Shown here: positions 1-6,141 of the stretch, piece by piece
How positions within the stretch are numbered: the stretch's first letter is position 1
Layout of the letters: each line of letters opens with the position of its first letter
NCBI GenBank assembly: GCA_050732575.1
Contig: JBOHRF010000309.1
Coordinates: 1-6,209 of the forward strand
Direction of reading: 5' to 3'
Length of the DNA: 6,209 bases
Source: JBBDWZ01 sp050732575
GTDB taxonomy: Bacteria; Gemmatimonadota; Gemmatimonadetes; Longimicrobiales; RSA9
Notes under the pieces: generated by a model
What the model saw: only the letters and a program-made list of their open reading frames with translations
What the model was told of the DNA's origin: nothing
Databases searched by the model: none
Position numbers and translations under genes: made by a program

Positions 1-735
1 CGGCACGGTCGCGCGCTGGGCACGGAGCGGGCGAGGCGGGTCCGCGATCACGCGTGCGATCACGGCCTGCACGGTCGCGCCTGTGTGCGGCGGCTCGCCT
101 GCCAGCATCTCGTAGAACACACAGCCGAGTGAGTAGATGTCACTGCGTGCATCGAGCACACGATCACCGGTCGCCTGCTCGGGACTCATGTACTGCGGCG
201 TGCCCAGGGACAATCCGGTTTCGGTCAGGCGGTTACCGCCCGCCTGCTGCACAGCCAGTGCGATGCCGAAATCAGCGACTACCGCCTGACCATCCTGGAA
301 GAGAATGTTCTCTGGCTTGATGTCGCGGTGAATCACACCGCGGCGGTGCGCATAATCCAGCGCACTGGCCACGGCCGTTGTAATGGCAATTGATTCATCG
401 ATGGAGAGCTGCTTCTCGCGCTCGAGTCGCACTCGCAATGTATCGCCGGCCACAAACGGCATGACGTAGAAGACCAGACCCTGCACATCACCTGAGTCGA
501 ACAGGGGCAGGATGTGCGGATGTTGCAAGTTGGCGGTTACGCGGATCTCAGAGAGAAAACGATCGACTCCGAGCACGGCACCCAGTTCGGGGCGCAGCAG
601 CTTGAGCGCGACTGGCCGTTCGTGACGCAGATCATGGGCAAGGTAGACGGTGGCCATGCCACCCTGGCCGAGCACGCGCTCGATGCGGTAACGGTCGGCC
701 AGCGCGCCGGCGAGTTTAGTTGTGAGCTCCGTCAT
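1..735 (-). CDS. Hanks-type serine/threonine protein kinase, N-terminal kinase domain (3' end cut by window edge)
   Basis: Reading the minus strand from ATG 735 gives 245 codons without a stop, running off the left edge. It is a eukaryotic-like protein kinase that transfers ATP phosphate to Ser/Thr of partner proteins. Visible motifs, in order: glycine loop GQGGMATVY (about residues 23-31), ATP lysine in VALK (K45), C-helix glutamate E63, catalytic loop HRDIKPEN (136-143, D138), DFG (155-157), GTPQYMSPEQ (178-187, an APE-like motif), and DxxSLG (199-204). All catalytic residues are present, so it should be active. The phrase LQHPHILPLFDSG resembles kinases abundant in Gemmatimonadota. The C-terminal part, which would show a membrane segment or sensor/repeat domain, is outside the window. 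The start lies 4 nt after the bioD stop, with no clear SD, which suggests co-transcription and translational coupling. A specific role in biotin metabolism is not shown. Confidence 0.93.
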   Translation of the reverse strand, partial: MTELTTKLAGALADRYRIERVLGQGGMATVYLAHDLRHERPVALKLLRPELGAVLGVDRFLSEIRVTANLQHPHILPLFDSGDVQGLVFYVMPFVAGDTLRVRLEREKQLSIDESIAITTAVASALDYAHRRGVIHRDIKPENILFQDGQAVVADFGIALAVQQAGGNRLTETGLSLGTPQYMSPEQATGDRVLDARSDIYSLGCVFYEMLAGEPPHTGATVQAVIARVIADPPRPLRAQRATVP

Positions 736-739
736 GCGC

Positions 740-1450
740 TCAAGATGTGATGGGCCGCAGACGAGGGCGAGAACTCCTTTGCGACTGCTCTGGTGTTTCC
801 AGCCCGAGTGTGCGGATGCCGATCGGGAAGTCGCGCTGGTTGCGGGGCATGTCAATTACCTGCGAGTAACCCGTCGATTTTTGAATCGCGTACGTGTTGC
901 GCCCGGTAGAAGCGTCGGTCGTGGCGGGAGCATTCAGTACGACGGCGGCCAGGTCCAGCTGGCAGCGTTCCAGCTCGCGTACGGACAACAGCACATGGTT
1001 CACGATGCCGAGCCGGTCGAGGCCGACCAGCACGACACGGCAGTCGAGCGTGCGCGCCAGGTGCGTCATGTTCCAGGTCCAGGTTACCGGCGAGAGCAAA
1101 CCGCCCACACCTTCCAGCAACAACACGTCAGCGCTCGTTTCGTAGCGTGTGATTTCAGTGAGCAACGCATCGAGCTGCAGTGTGGCCTCATCCTCGCCTG
1201 CGGCCAGGATAGGGGCGAGGGGTGGCTCGAAACGGCGCAGCGCAACACGCGGCTCGGTCTGGCCCGTGGCGTTTGCGATCAAAACACCATCCTCGGTAGG
1301 CAGGGTCTCTGCGCTACAGCCCGTTTCCACCGGTTTGATGCCAACCACAGCGTGTCCGTGCTGCCGCAGCGTGCGGGCAAGTGCGCAGGTGACCCAGGTC
1401 TTGCCCACGCCCGTGTCCGTGCCGAGAACCAGGATGCGATGTCGCTTCAC
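740..1450 (-). CDS. bioD: Dethiobiotin synthetase BioD
   Basis: This 236-aa cytosolic ATP-dependent ligase closes the ureido ring, converting 7,8-diaminopelargonate plus CO2 and ATP to dethiobiotin. The N-terminus holds the family P-loop GTDTGVGKT (residues 10-18), followed by GIKPVETG with the substrate lysine K39. The PPLAPILAA segment (76-84) and EGVGGLLSP (113-121) are standard BioD elements, as is VVLNAP in the nucleotide-binding C-terminal half. Length is normal for the family (about 220-240 aa). The start is a GTG at 1448-1450, placed 2 nt after the bioB TAG; it directly precedes the conserved beta-strand and P-loop, and no earlier start is needed. No strong SD is visible, so translation probably relies on coupling to bioB. 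The downstream kinase begins 4 nt after its TGA. The sequence is intact, with no frameshift. Confidence 0.96.
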   Translation of the reverse strand: MKRHRILVLGTDTGVGKTWVTCALARTLRQHGHAVVGIKPVETGCSAETLPTEDGVLIANATGQTEPRVALRRFEPPLAPILAAGEDEATLQLDALLTEITRYETSADVLLLEGVGGLLSPVTWTWNMTHLARTLDCRVVLVGLDRLGIVNHVLLSVRELERCQLDLAAVVLNAPATTDASTGRNTYAIQKSTGYSQVIDMPRNQRDFPIGIRTLGLETPEQSQRSSRPRLRPITS

Positions 1451-1452
1451 GA

Positions 1453-2508
1453 CTACACGGTGATGAGGGGCAGCCGGCTGGGCGCCGGCGGCTCGAGGGG
1501 TTCTTCTGGTCCGATGGGCAGCGGCGCACCATCCGGCGTTTCCAGCACGAAGCCGAGGTCGCGGATCATCCGATAGTCCTGCACCGGTGGCTGGCCCGCT
1601 GTGGTGAGGTAATCGCCAATGAAGATCGAGTTAGCGGGATAGAGGCCGAGGGGTTGCAGCGCGCGCAGCTGTACTTCACGGCCGCCCGCTATCCGGATTT
1701 CCTGACTGGGCAGCAGGAATCGATAGAGACAGAGGATGCGCAGACACCGCGTGGGTGTGAGTTGGCGGCGATCGGCAAACGGAGTGCCTGGAATCGGGAT
1801 GAGAAAGTTGACCGGCACCGAGCGCACTTCCAGCTCGCGCAGGGCCAGCGCCAGATCGATGATGTCATCATCGCTCTCACCCATGCCCAATATGCCGCCC
1901 GAGCAGGTCTTGAGACCGGCTGCTTTGACCGCTTCCACCGTGCGGCGGCGGTCGGCGAATGTGTGCGTGGTGACAATCGATGGTGAGTAGTTCTCCGATG
2001 TATTGAGGTTGTGATTGACTTGCGTGACCCCGGAATCACGCAGAGCTTTGGCCTGCGTTTCATCGAGCAAGCCGAGACACGTGCACACCTTGAGATCGTA
2101 GGTCTCGCGGATGGCGCGCACCGCGTCCAGCACTTTTTCGAAGACACGTTGGCCGGGCGACCGTCCGGAGATCACCAGGCAGAATGTGCCGGCCTTCAGT
2201 TGCGCGGCACGGCCGGCCGCCTCGAGGATTCTGGTCCTGGCCAGCAGTGGGTATTTCTCGATCTCTGCGCTCGATACCGACGACTGAGAGCAGTAGTGGC
2301 AATCTTCCGAGCAGAGGCCGCTCTGTGCGTTGAGCAGGAAATGCAGGCGCACGCGGTTGCCCCAGAAATGGCGGCGCACACGAAAGGCCGCTGCCAACTG
2401 GTCCAGCAACACTTCATCAGGAGCATTCAGTACATCATGACATTGATTCCGAGCCATGCGCTCACCCGCCAGCGCACTATCGGCCAGTGCCAGCCAATCA
2501 GACTGCAT
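1453..2508 (-). CDS. bioB: Biotin synthase BioB (radical SAM)
   Basis: This 351-aa radical SAM enzyme inserts sulfur into dethiobiotin to make biotin, the last pathway step. The radical SAM motif CSEDCHYC supplies C66, C70 and C73 for the [4Fe-4S] cluster. The sulfur-donating [2Fe-2S] ligands match C110 (TFCLV), C142 (KVCTCLG), C202 (TCSGG) and R272 (EIRIAGGRE), so both clusters should form. The segments FCLVISGRSP and LQPLGLYPANSIFIGDYLTT place it with the Bacillus-type BioB rather than the E. coli type. After the core, about 25 residues form a proline-rich C-terminal tail (roughly 325-351) of no evident function. The start at 2508 is well supported by an SD, GGAGG on the minus strand (2513-2517), 4 nt upstream. 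It heads the bioB-bioD-kinase string and diverges from bioF. Confidence 0.97.
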   Translation of the reverse strand: MQSDWLALADSALAGERMARNQCHDVLNAPDEVLLDQLAAAFRVRRHFWGNRVRLHFLLNAQSGLCSEDCHYCSQSSVSSAEIEKYPLLARTRILEAAGRAAQLKAGTFCLVISGRSPGQRVFEKVLDAVRAIRETYDLKVCTCLGLLDETQAKALRDSGVTQVNHNLNTSENYSPSIVTTHTFADRRRTVEAVKAAGLKTCSGGILGMGESDDDIIDLALALRELEVRSVPVNFLIPIPGTPFADRRQLTPTRCLRILCLYRFLLPSQEIRIAGGREVQLRALQPLGLYPANSIFIGDYLTTAGQPPVQDYRMIRDLGFVLETPDGAPLPIGPEEPLEPPAPSRLPLITV

Positions 2509-2512
2509 GTTT

Positions 2513-2517
2513 CCTCC
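2513..2517 (-). promoter_or_regulatory. Strong ribosome binding site of bioB
   Basis: On the minus strand the sequence reads TCCGGAGGAAACATG, giving a GGAGG core 4 nt from the bioB ATG. It is the best SD in the window and contrasts with the SD-poor starts of bioD and the kinase downstream. This fits bioB being the first gene of the transcript, with the later genes depending on coupling. Confidence 0.8.
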
Positions 2518-2526
2518 GGACGGATC

Positions 2527-2547
2527 CCATTACCGTGAAGGTGATGG
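2527..2547. repeat. 21-bp imperfect inverted repeat, candidate operator
   Basis: CCATTACC (2527-2534), a 5-nt spacer GTGAA, then GGTGATGG (2540-2547). Seven of eight positions are complementary and the eighth is a T-G pair. It lies near the middle of the divergent bio spacer, centred 29 bp from the bioB start and 37 bp from the bioF start. The symmetry and position suggest a dimeric repressor site controlling both operons. It could instead act as a hairpin in the bioF leader RNA, where the T-G position is an allowed G-U pair. No regulator gene is present in the window to pair it with. Confidence 0.45.
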
Positions 2548-2573
2548 AGAATCACACAAAGCGCGAGGGGGGC

Positions 2574-3737
2574 ATGGATGCCGTGCTCGCCCGGGAGCTG
2601 CAGTCGCTGGAGACGCTGGGGCTCCGTCGTCAGCTGCGCCGCATCGATCGGCGCGCAGGCATGGAGATCCAGGTCGATGGTCGCGCTGCCATTGACTTTG
2701 CCAGCAATGATTATCTCGGCCTGGCCACCGATCCGCGACTCCGCGCGGCCCTGTCCGGCGACGATGCGGAAAGCGCGGGCGCCACGGCGTCCCGCAATCT
2801 GTCAGGCAACTACCGCACGCATGAGGAAGTGGAGCGGCTGATTGCGCAGCACAAAGGCTGCCAAGCCGCGTTGCTCATGAACTGCGGCTACTCCGCCAAT
2901 GTAGGTGTCCTGCCCGCATTGGCGGGACCGGACGACGTGATCTACTCGGATCAGCTCAATCATGCATCCATTATCGATGGTTGCCGGCTGGCACGCGCTA
3001 CCGTTCGCGTTTTCCCGCATGCCGATCTCTCCGCGCTCGAGCAACTCTTGCAATCCGACGGCGCTCGCTTCCGCCGGCGACTGATCGTCGTAGAAAGCGT
3101 CTATTCCATGGATGGCGACCTGTTTCCGCTGGCGGAACTGACTGCGCTCGCAGAAACGCACGATGCCTGGATCTATCTGGATGACGCGCATGGAGGCGGC
3201 GTATTGGGTGTAGGTGGCGCAGGCGCGGCCGTCCAGGCACAACAAAATGAGCGGATCCACGTCGTGCTGGGCACACTGGGCAAGGCGTATGGTCTGGCCG
3301 GCTCGTTCCTGGCCGGTTCAACCGTGCTGCGCGATTTCCTGGTGAATCGCTGCCGGTCGTTTGTGTTCAGTACCGGACTGCCGCCCGCCTGGTGTGCGGC
3401 CGTGCGGACTGCCATCGAGTTGGCAGCCAGCGAGCAGTGGCGACGCCATCGCCTGTTCACTCATGCCGCGCGGTTGCAGCAGGGTCTCAGCGCGCAGGGC
3501 TACACGCTGCCCGCAAATCTGGCGGGACACATCGTGCCCATCGTGCTGGGCAGCGCCGCTGCCGTTGTGCGCGCTGGCCATCGTCTGCTCGAACAAGGAC
3601 TGCTGGTCGCCGCTGTGCGTCCGCCCACAGTGCCAGAAGGCACGGCGCGCCTGCGCATCAGTCTCAGTGCGGCACACACGGAAGCGCACATCGATCGACT
3701 GGTGCATGCGCTGGCCACAATGCGGCAGGACACGTGA
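2574..3737 (+). CDS. bioF: 8-amino-7-oxononanoate synthase BioF
   Basis: This 387-aa PLP enzyme of the alpha-oxoamine synthase family condenses L-alanine with a pimeloyl thioester to give KAPA (8-amino-7-oxononanoate), with loss of CO2. Visible features: FASNDYLGL (42-50), SRNLSGNYRTHEEVE (73-87), NHAS with the PLP-stacking H130, YSMDGD (177-182), LDDAHG with D203 and H206, TLGKAYG with T234 and the Schiff-base K237, and the C-terminal VRPPTVPEGTARLRISL signature (348-364). These align with E. coli BioF S179, D204, H207, T233 and K236. ATG 2574 is chosen because it gives the usual family length and has GAGG (2565-2568) 5 nt upstream. ATG 2544 and GTG 2487 are in frame; the first lies inside the palindrome and the second inside bioB. 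The stop overlaps the bioA start. Confidence 0.96.
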   Translation: MDAVLARELQSLETLGLRRQLRRIDRRAGMEIQVDGRAAIDFASNDYLGLATDPRLRAALSGDDAESAGATASRNLSGNYRTHEEVERLIAQHKGCQAALLMNCGYSANVGVLPALAGPDDVIYSDQLNHASIIDGCRLARATVRVFPHADLSALEQLLQSDGARFRRRLIVVESVYSMDGDLFPLAELTALAETHDAWIYLDDAHGGGVLGVGGAGAAVQAQQNERIHVVLGTLGKAYGLAGSFLAGSTVLRDFLVNRCRSFVFSTGLPPAWCAAVRTAIELAASEQWRRHRLFTHAARLQQGLSAQGYTLPANLAGHIVPIVLGSAAAVVRAGHRLLEQGLLVAAVRPPTVPEGTARLRISLSAAHTEAHIDRLVHALATMRQDT

Positions 3738-5002
3738 CACAGCCCGATTGGCTTCCCTTCGATGGCAAGCACGTTTGGCATCCATACACGCAGCACGGCA
3801 GCAGCCCTCCGCCTGTGCCCATCGAGCGCGCTCAGGGCGCCTCGCTCTACGATGTGAACGGGCGTGCCATCATCGATGCCATCTCGTCATGGTGGGTCAT
3901 CCTGCATGGGCATTGTGAGCCCGCCATTGCTTCGGCCATTGCCGAACAAGCGACCACGCTGGATCAGGTCATTTTTGCTGGCTTCACGCACGAGCCCGCC
4001 GCCCGCCTGGCCCAGGCGCTCTGCCATCGATTGTCTCCGCCGCTGGAACGCGTCTTCCTTTCCGACAACGGCTCGACCGCGGTCGAGGTCGCGCTCAAAA
4101 TGGCCATCCAGTACTGGGCCTTGCGCGGTCAGCCGAAGAATCTGATCGCCGCGCTGCACAACGGCTATCACGGTGACACGTTTGGCGCCATGAGCGCGAG
4201 TAGCCGTGGCCTGTTCACGCGGCCGTTCGAGGCGCACCTGTTTCAGGTGGCGCGTTTGCCCGATCCATCCACAGAAGATGTGGTGGCCGCGTTTCAGGAC
4301 CTGATCGAAACGCGCGGTCGCGAGCTGGCCGCCATCATTGTCGAGCCGCTGCTGCTGGGTGCGGGCGGCATGCGTCCCTGGTCCGCCGATTCACTGCAAG
4401 AGATCCAGCGCATCGCGCGCACCCACCGTGTGCTGCTCATCGCCGATGAAGTGTTGACCGGGTTTGGTCGCACGGGACCGCTCTTCGCTTCGCTGGCGGC
4501 CGATGTCGTGCCCGACATTATCTGCCTGTCCAAGGGCCTCACAGGTGGTTTTCTGCCCCTGGGTGCGACCGTCACATCGGATGAGATCTTCCGCGCTTTC
4601 CTGAGTGATGATCCGGGCCGCGCCTTCTTTCACGGCCATTCCTTCACGGCCAATCCCATCTCGTGTGCGGCGGCGTGTGCCAGCCTTGCCCTGCTGGACG
4701 ATCACTCGGCGCAGCGCAGGCGAAGCATCGAGAGCGCACACCATCGTCACCTGAGCAAACTCAGCACACACCCGCTCGTGTTGTCACCGCGCGTCGTGGG
4801 CACCATCGCAGCGTTCGACGCCGGCAGCACGACCGATTATCTCCACCCTCTCGGCCTCGAGCTGCGCCAGTATGCTCTACAACAGGGCGTGCTGATCCGG
4901 CCGCTGGGGAACGTCGTCTATATCCTGCCACCCTATTGCATCTCGGAAGCCGATCTCGAACTGGTGTACGCGACCATAACGGCGTTTTTGGAGCGGGTTT
5001 AG
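3734..5002 (+). CDS. bioA: Adenosylmethionine-8-amino-7-oxononanoate aminotransferase BioA
   Basis: This 422-aa class III PLP aminotransferase converts KAPA to 7,8-diaminopelargonate; the family normally uses S-adenosylmethionine as amino donor. It keeps the BioA-specific residues: HPYTQ with Y18, SSWW with W53-W54 near the substrate, GYHGDTFGAMS with Y145, ADEVLTGFGRTG with the PLP aspartate D238, LSKGLTGG with the Schiff-base K267, and R389 in LIRPLGN for the substrate carboxylate. HSFTANPISCAAA (302-314) is also typical. The N-terminus fits GTG 3734 (protein begins MTQPDWLPFDGKHVWHPY), since residues encoded further upstream are bioF read in another frame. GTGA overlaps the bioF TGA by 4 nt and AGGA (3727-3730) precedes it, so the two genes are translationally coupled. 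Length matches E. coli BioA (429 aa). No conventional terminator follows. Confidence 0.96.
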   Translation: MTQPDWLPFDGKHVWHPYTQHGSSPPPVPIERAQGASLYDVNGRAIIDAISSWWVILHGHCEPAIASAIAEQATTLDQVIFAGFTHEPAARLAQALCHRLSPPLERVFLSDNGSTAVEVALKMAIQYWALRGQPKNLIAALHNGYHGDTFGAMSASSRGLFTRPFEAHLFQVARLPDPSTEDVVAAFQDLIETRGRELAAIIVEPLLLGAGGMRPWSADSLQEIQRIARTHRVLLIADEVLTGFGRTGPLFASLAADVVPDIICLSKGLTGGFLPLGATVTSDEIFRAFLSDDPGRAFFHGHSFTANPISCAAACASLALLDDHSAQRRRSIESAHHRHLSKLSTHPLVLSPRVVGTIAAFDAGSTTDYLHPLGLELRQYALQQGVLIRPLGNVVYILPPYCISEADLELVYATITAFLERV

Positions 5003-5079
5003 CGGACCGTCTTTCACTTCCGAGTTTGCGGCCCAATCCGCTATCGGATCGCCCCTGATTGGGGTGTATCTTCGCGTCC
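5003..5079. repeat. Spacer with short inverted repeats between bioA and the RAYT gene
   Basis: Several small overlapping dyads are packed into 77 nt: AGCGGA (5001-5006) with TCCGCT (5037-5042); CCCAATC (5032-5038) with GATTGGG (5057-5063); ATCCG-CTAT-CGGAT (5036-5049); and CCCC-TGATT-GGGG (5052-5064). They are partly mutually exclusive. None is followed by a T-run, so this is not a standard rho-independent terminator for bioA. Because the next gene is a RAYT transposase, which typically acts on short palindromic REP elements, they could be degenerate REP-like sequences, but I see no clear GTAG-type tetranucleotide before a stem. Confidence 0.35.
5067..5072 (+). promoter_or_regulatory. Possible -10 element of the RAYT gene (leaderless start)
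   Basis: TATCTT ends 7 nt before ATG 5080 and matches TATAAT at four of six positions. Transcription would then begin at or next to the start codon, giving a leaderless mRNA, which fits the lack of any SD before 5080 (TTCGCGTCC). No good -35 box is seen at the expected spacing, so this stays tentative. Confidence 0.3.
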
Positions 5080-5985
5080 ATGTCACGACGCAAACGATCG
5101 TACTTGCCAGGCGCACCATTCCACCTCGTGGCGCGCACCATGGGTGGGAATCGTTGGTTCGACGATGCGATGAGAACCGACATCCTGGGAATTTTGGCAG
5201 CAGCACAGCGCAAGACGGACGCAGTGATCTTCGCGTATATCGTGATGCACAATCACCTGCACATCATTGTGCAACAAGGCACGGACCCGCTCTGGCGCTT
5301 GATGCAGCCGGTCTGTCGAAGTATCGCACTGCGCGTCCAACGCGTGCGTAATCGGCGAGGTTACGTTTTTGAGCGGCGATTCAGAGATCGGCAGTGTCGA
5401 AGCCCCCGGCACTTGCGCAATGCCATCGTGTACGTGCATCGCAACCCGGTCAAGGCGCGGTTGTGCTCGCATCCCGATGACTATTGGTGGAGCTCACAGC
5501 ACGTCTATTCCACAACTTCACCAGACTCCGTCGCTTCTGCCGATCTGCCGCATGTGACCAGCATGCTGGAGCTGTTCGGCTCCCGCCACAACATGCCCCT
5601 CGCCGAGCTGCGCGCAAACTACTCGGCGTACGCAGACTGGTGGGACCATTGCAAACGATTGGGGCCTGACGTCCCCCATCCGGTATCTCCCAACGTTGCT
5701 GCTGGAAATGACTATTGGCATTCCAGCCTTGGCCGGCCACCGCGACCATCAATTACCAACCAGGCGCGGCCCGACCTGCGCGATCTCGTGCTACGTGTGA
5801 TCCATGAAGTCGCACCAGGCCTGGAACTGGATTATGTAACCAGTCACGCCCGCGGGCGTGTCCTGGCTGAGATTCGTAAGATATCAGTCAAACGCGCGCA
5901 GGCCTTTGGATACCGGGGTGCTGCAGTCGCGCGTTTCCTCAATATCTCGGATGCAACAGTTTCCAGCATCGCTCGCGCCCTTTAA
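5080..5985 (+). CDS. REP-associated tyrosine transposase (RAYT), Y1/HUH nuclease family
   Basis: This 301-aa protein begins with SRRKRSYLPGAPFHLVART, the usual opening strand of IS200-like/RAYT proteins. The metal-binding HUH motif is MHNHLHIIV (H59, H61). The catalytic tyrosine is Y118 in VYVHRNPVKARL, with N122 four residues later as in other RAYTs. GYVFERRFRD (94-103) and DDYWWSSQHVY (133-143) complete the domain. RAYTs cut and rejoin single-stranded DNA at REP palindromes and usually exist as single domesticated copies. After residue ~150 a C-terminal extension ends in a probable helix-turn-helix (about 270-300, GYRGAAVARFLNISDATVSSIARAL region), presumably DNA-binding. ATG 5080 is preferred over the in-frame TTG 5059 because the family starts here. 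It follows bioA in the same direction but is functionally unrelated. Its stop lies at the edge of the next element, so the last residues may have been altered by insertion. Confidence 0.88.
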   Translation: MSRRKRSYLPGAPFHLVARTMGGNRWFDDAMRTDILGILAAAQRKTDAVIFAYIVMHNHLHIIVQQGTDPLWRLMQPVCRSIALRVQRVRNRRGYVFERRFRDRQCRSPRHLRNAIVYVHRNPVKARLCSHPDDYWWSSQHVYSTTSPDSVASADLPHVTSMLELFGSRHNMPLAELRANYSAYADWWDHCKRLGPDVPHPVSPNVAAGNDYWHSSLGRPPRPSITNQARPDLRDLVLRVIHEVAPGLELDYVTSHARGRVLAEIRKISVKRAQAFGYRGAAVARFLNISDATVSSIARAL

Positions 5986-6135
5986 GTGGTTCTCCTAATA
6001 CGAGTGTAGCTGCGCACCGAGGTCCGAAGGTAAACTGCGACAGGGATAGCGAGCAGAAAAGAGCGCACCGGCAGTCCGACAGGTATGATAAGGCAGTTCC
6101 TTCCGAGAACGGCCATCAACCTGGAGAGCGTACCG
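5986..6135 (+). mobile_element. Probable left end and leader of an insertion sequence
   Basis: This 150-nt stretch has no convincing gene of its own; the one long open frame on the minus strand (69 codons, 5982-6191) is unlike anything I recognise. It leads into a reading frame whose start resembles ISL3-family transposases, so it is best read as the IS terminus plus promoter and leader. The element's end probably lies near GGTTCTCC (5989-5996), a loose match to the GGCTCTTC-type ends I recall for ISL3 elements. The matching right end and the target duplication are outside the window, so the boundary cannot be fixed. Confidence 0.35.
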
Positions 6136-6141
6136 GTGCGC
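6063..6141. repeat. 9-bp perfect inverted repeat flanking the transposase promoter and start
   Basis: GCGCACCGG (6063-6071) is exactly complementary to CCGGTGCGC (6133-6141), separated by 61 nt. The right arm covers the proposed GTG start codon at 6136. A further direct copy of the first eight bases lies at 6012-6019. The 8-mer also occurs once in bioB (2116-2123), so the extra copy alone means little; the 9-bp pair placed around promoter and start is the notable part. Confidence 0.6.
6084..6089 (+). promoter_or_regulatory. Candidate -10 box of the right-hand transposase gene
   Basis: TATGAT matches the sigma-70 -10 consensus at five of six positions and lies 46 nt before the proposed start at 6136. 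Transcription would begin around 6096, giving a leader of about 40 nt that includes the SD-like GGAG at 6123-6126. No clear -35 box is seen upstream, so the promoter may be weak or need another factor. Confidence 0.4.

Larger units (their letters stand above)
2509..2573. promoter_or_regulatory. Divergent bioB/bioF control region
   Basis: Only 65 nt separate the bioB and bioF start codons, so the control elements of both transcripts must sit here or inside the opposing genes. No good sigma-70 promoter is obvious. A weak candidate toward bioB is GGTAAT (minus strand, 2529-2534) with TTGTGT (2554-2559) 19 nt upstream; it would give a leader of about 15-20 nt. No BirA-type (TTGTAAACC-N15-GGTTTACAA) or BioR-type (TTATCTATAA) operator is visible. 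The dominant feature is a 21-bp imperfect palindrome, listed separately, which overlaps the candidate -10 for bioB. Promoter placement is uncertain; that the region drives both directions is a safe inference from gene layout. Confidence 0.55.

Noticed and set aside
54..320. 88-codon plus-strand frame at the left edge
   Set aside because: It is antisense to the kinase domain, whose motifs are unbroken through this region; the protein is arginine-rich noise.
722..1576. 284-codon open frame on the plus strand
   Set aside because: It lies antisense to bioD and the end of bioB, both supported by motifs. Its composition is that of a GC-rich shadow frame and it has no recognisable domain.
2487..2573. 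Earlier bioF starts (GTG 2487, ATG 2544)
   Set aside because: They add 29 or 10 residues not typical of BioF. The first overlaps bioB and its SD, and the second falls within the palindrome. ATG 2574 has a better-placed SD.
2509..2573. BirA-type or BioR-type operator
   Set aside because: Neither consensus can be matched in the spacer on either strand.
3392..3733. Long upstream in-frame extension of bioA
   Set aside because: These codons are bioF read in another frame. The BioA family N-terminus (HVWHPYTQ) sits just after GTG 3734, which has a suitable stop-start overlap with bioF.
5003..5066. Rho-independent terminator for bioA
   Set aside because: Short stems exist, but none is followed by a run of T, so the evidence is insufficient.
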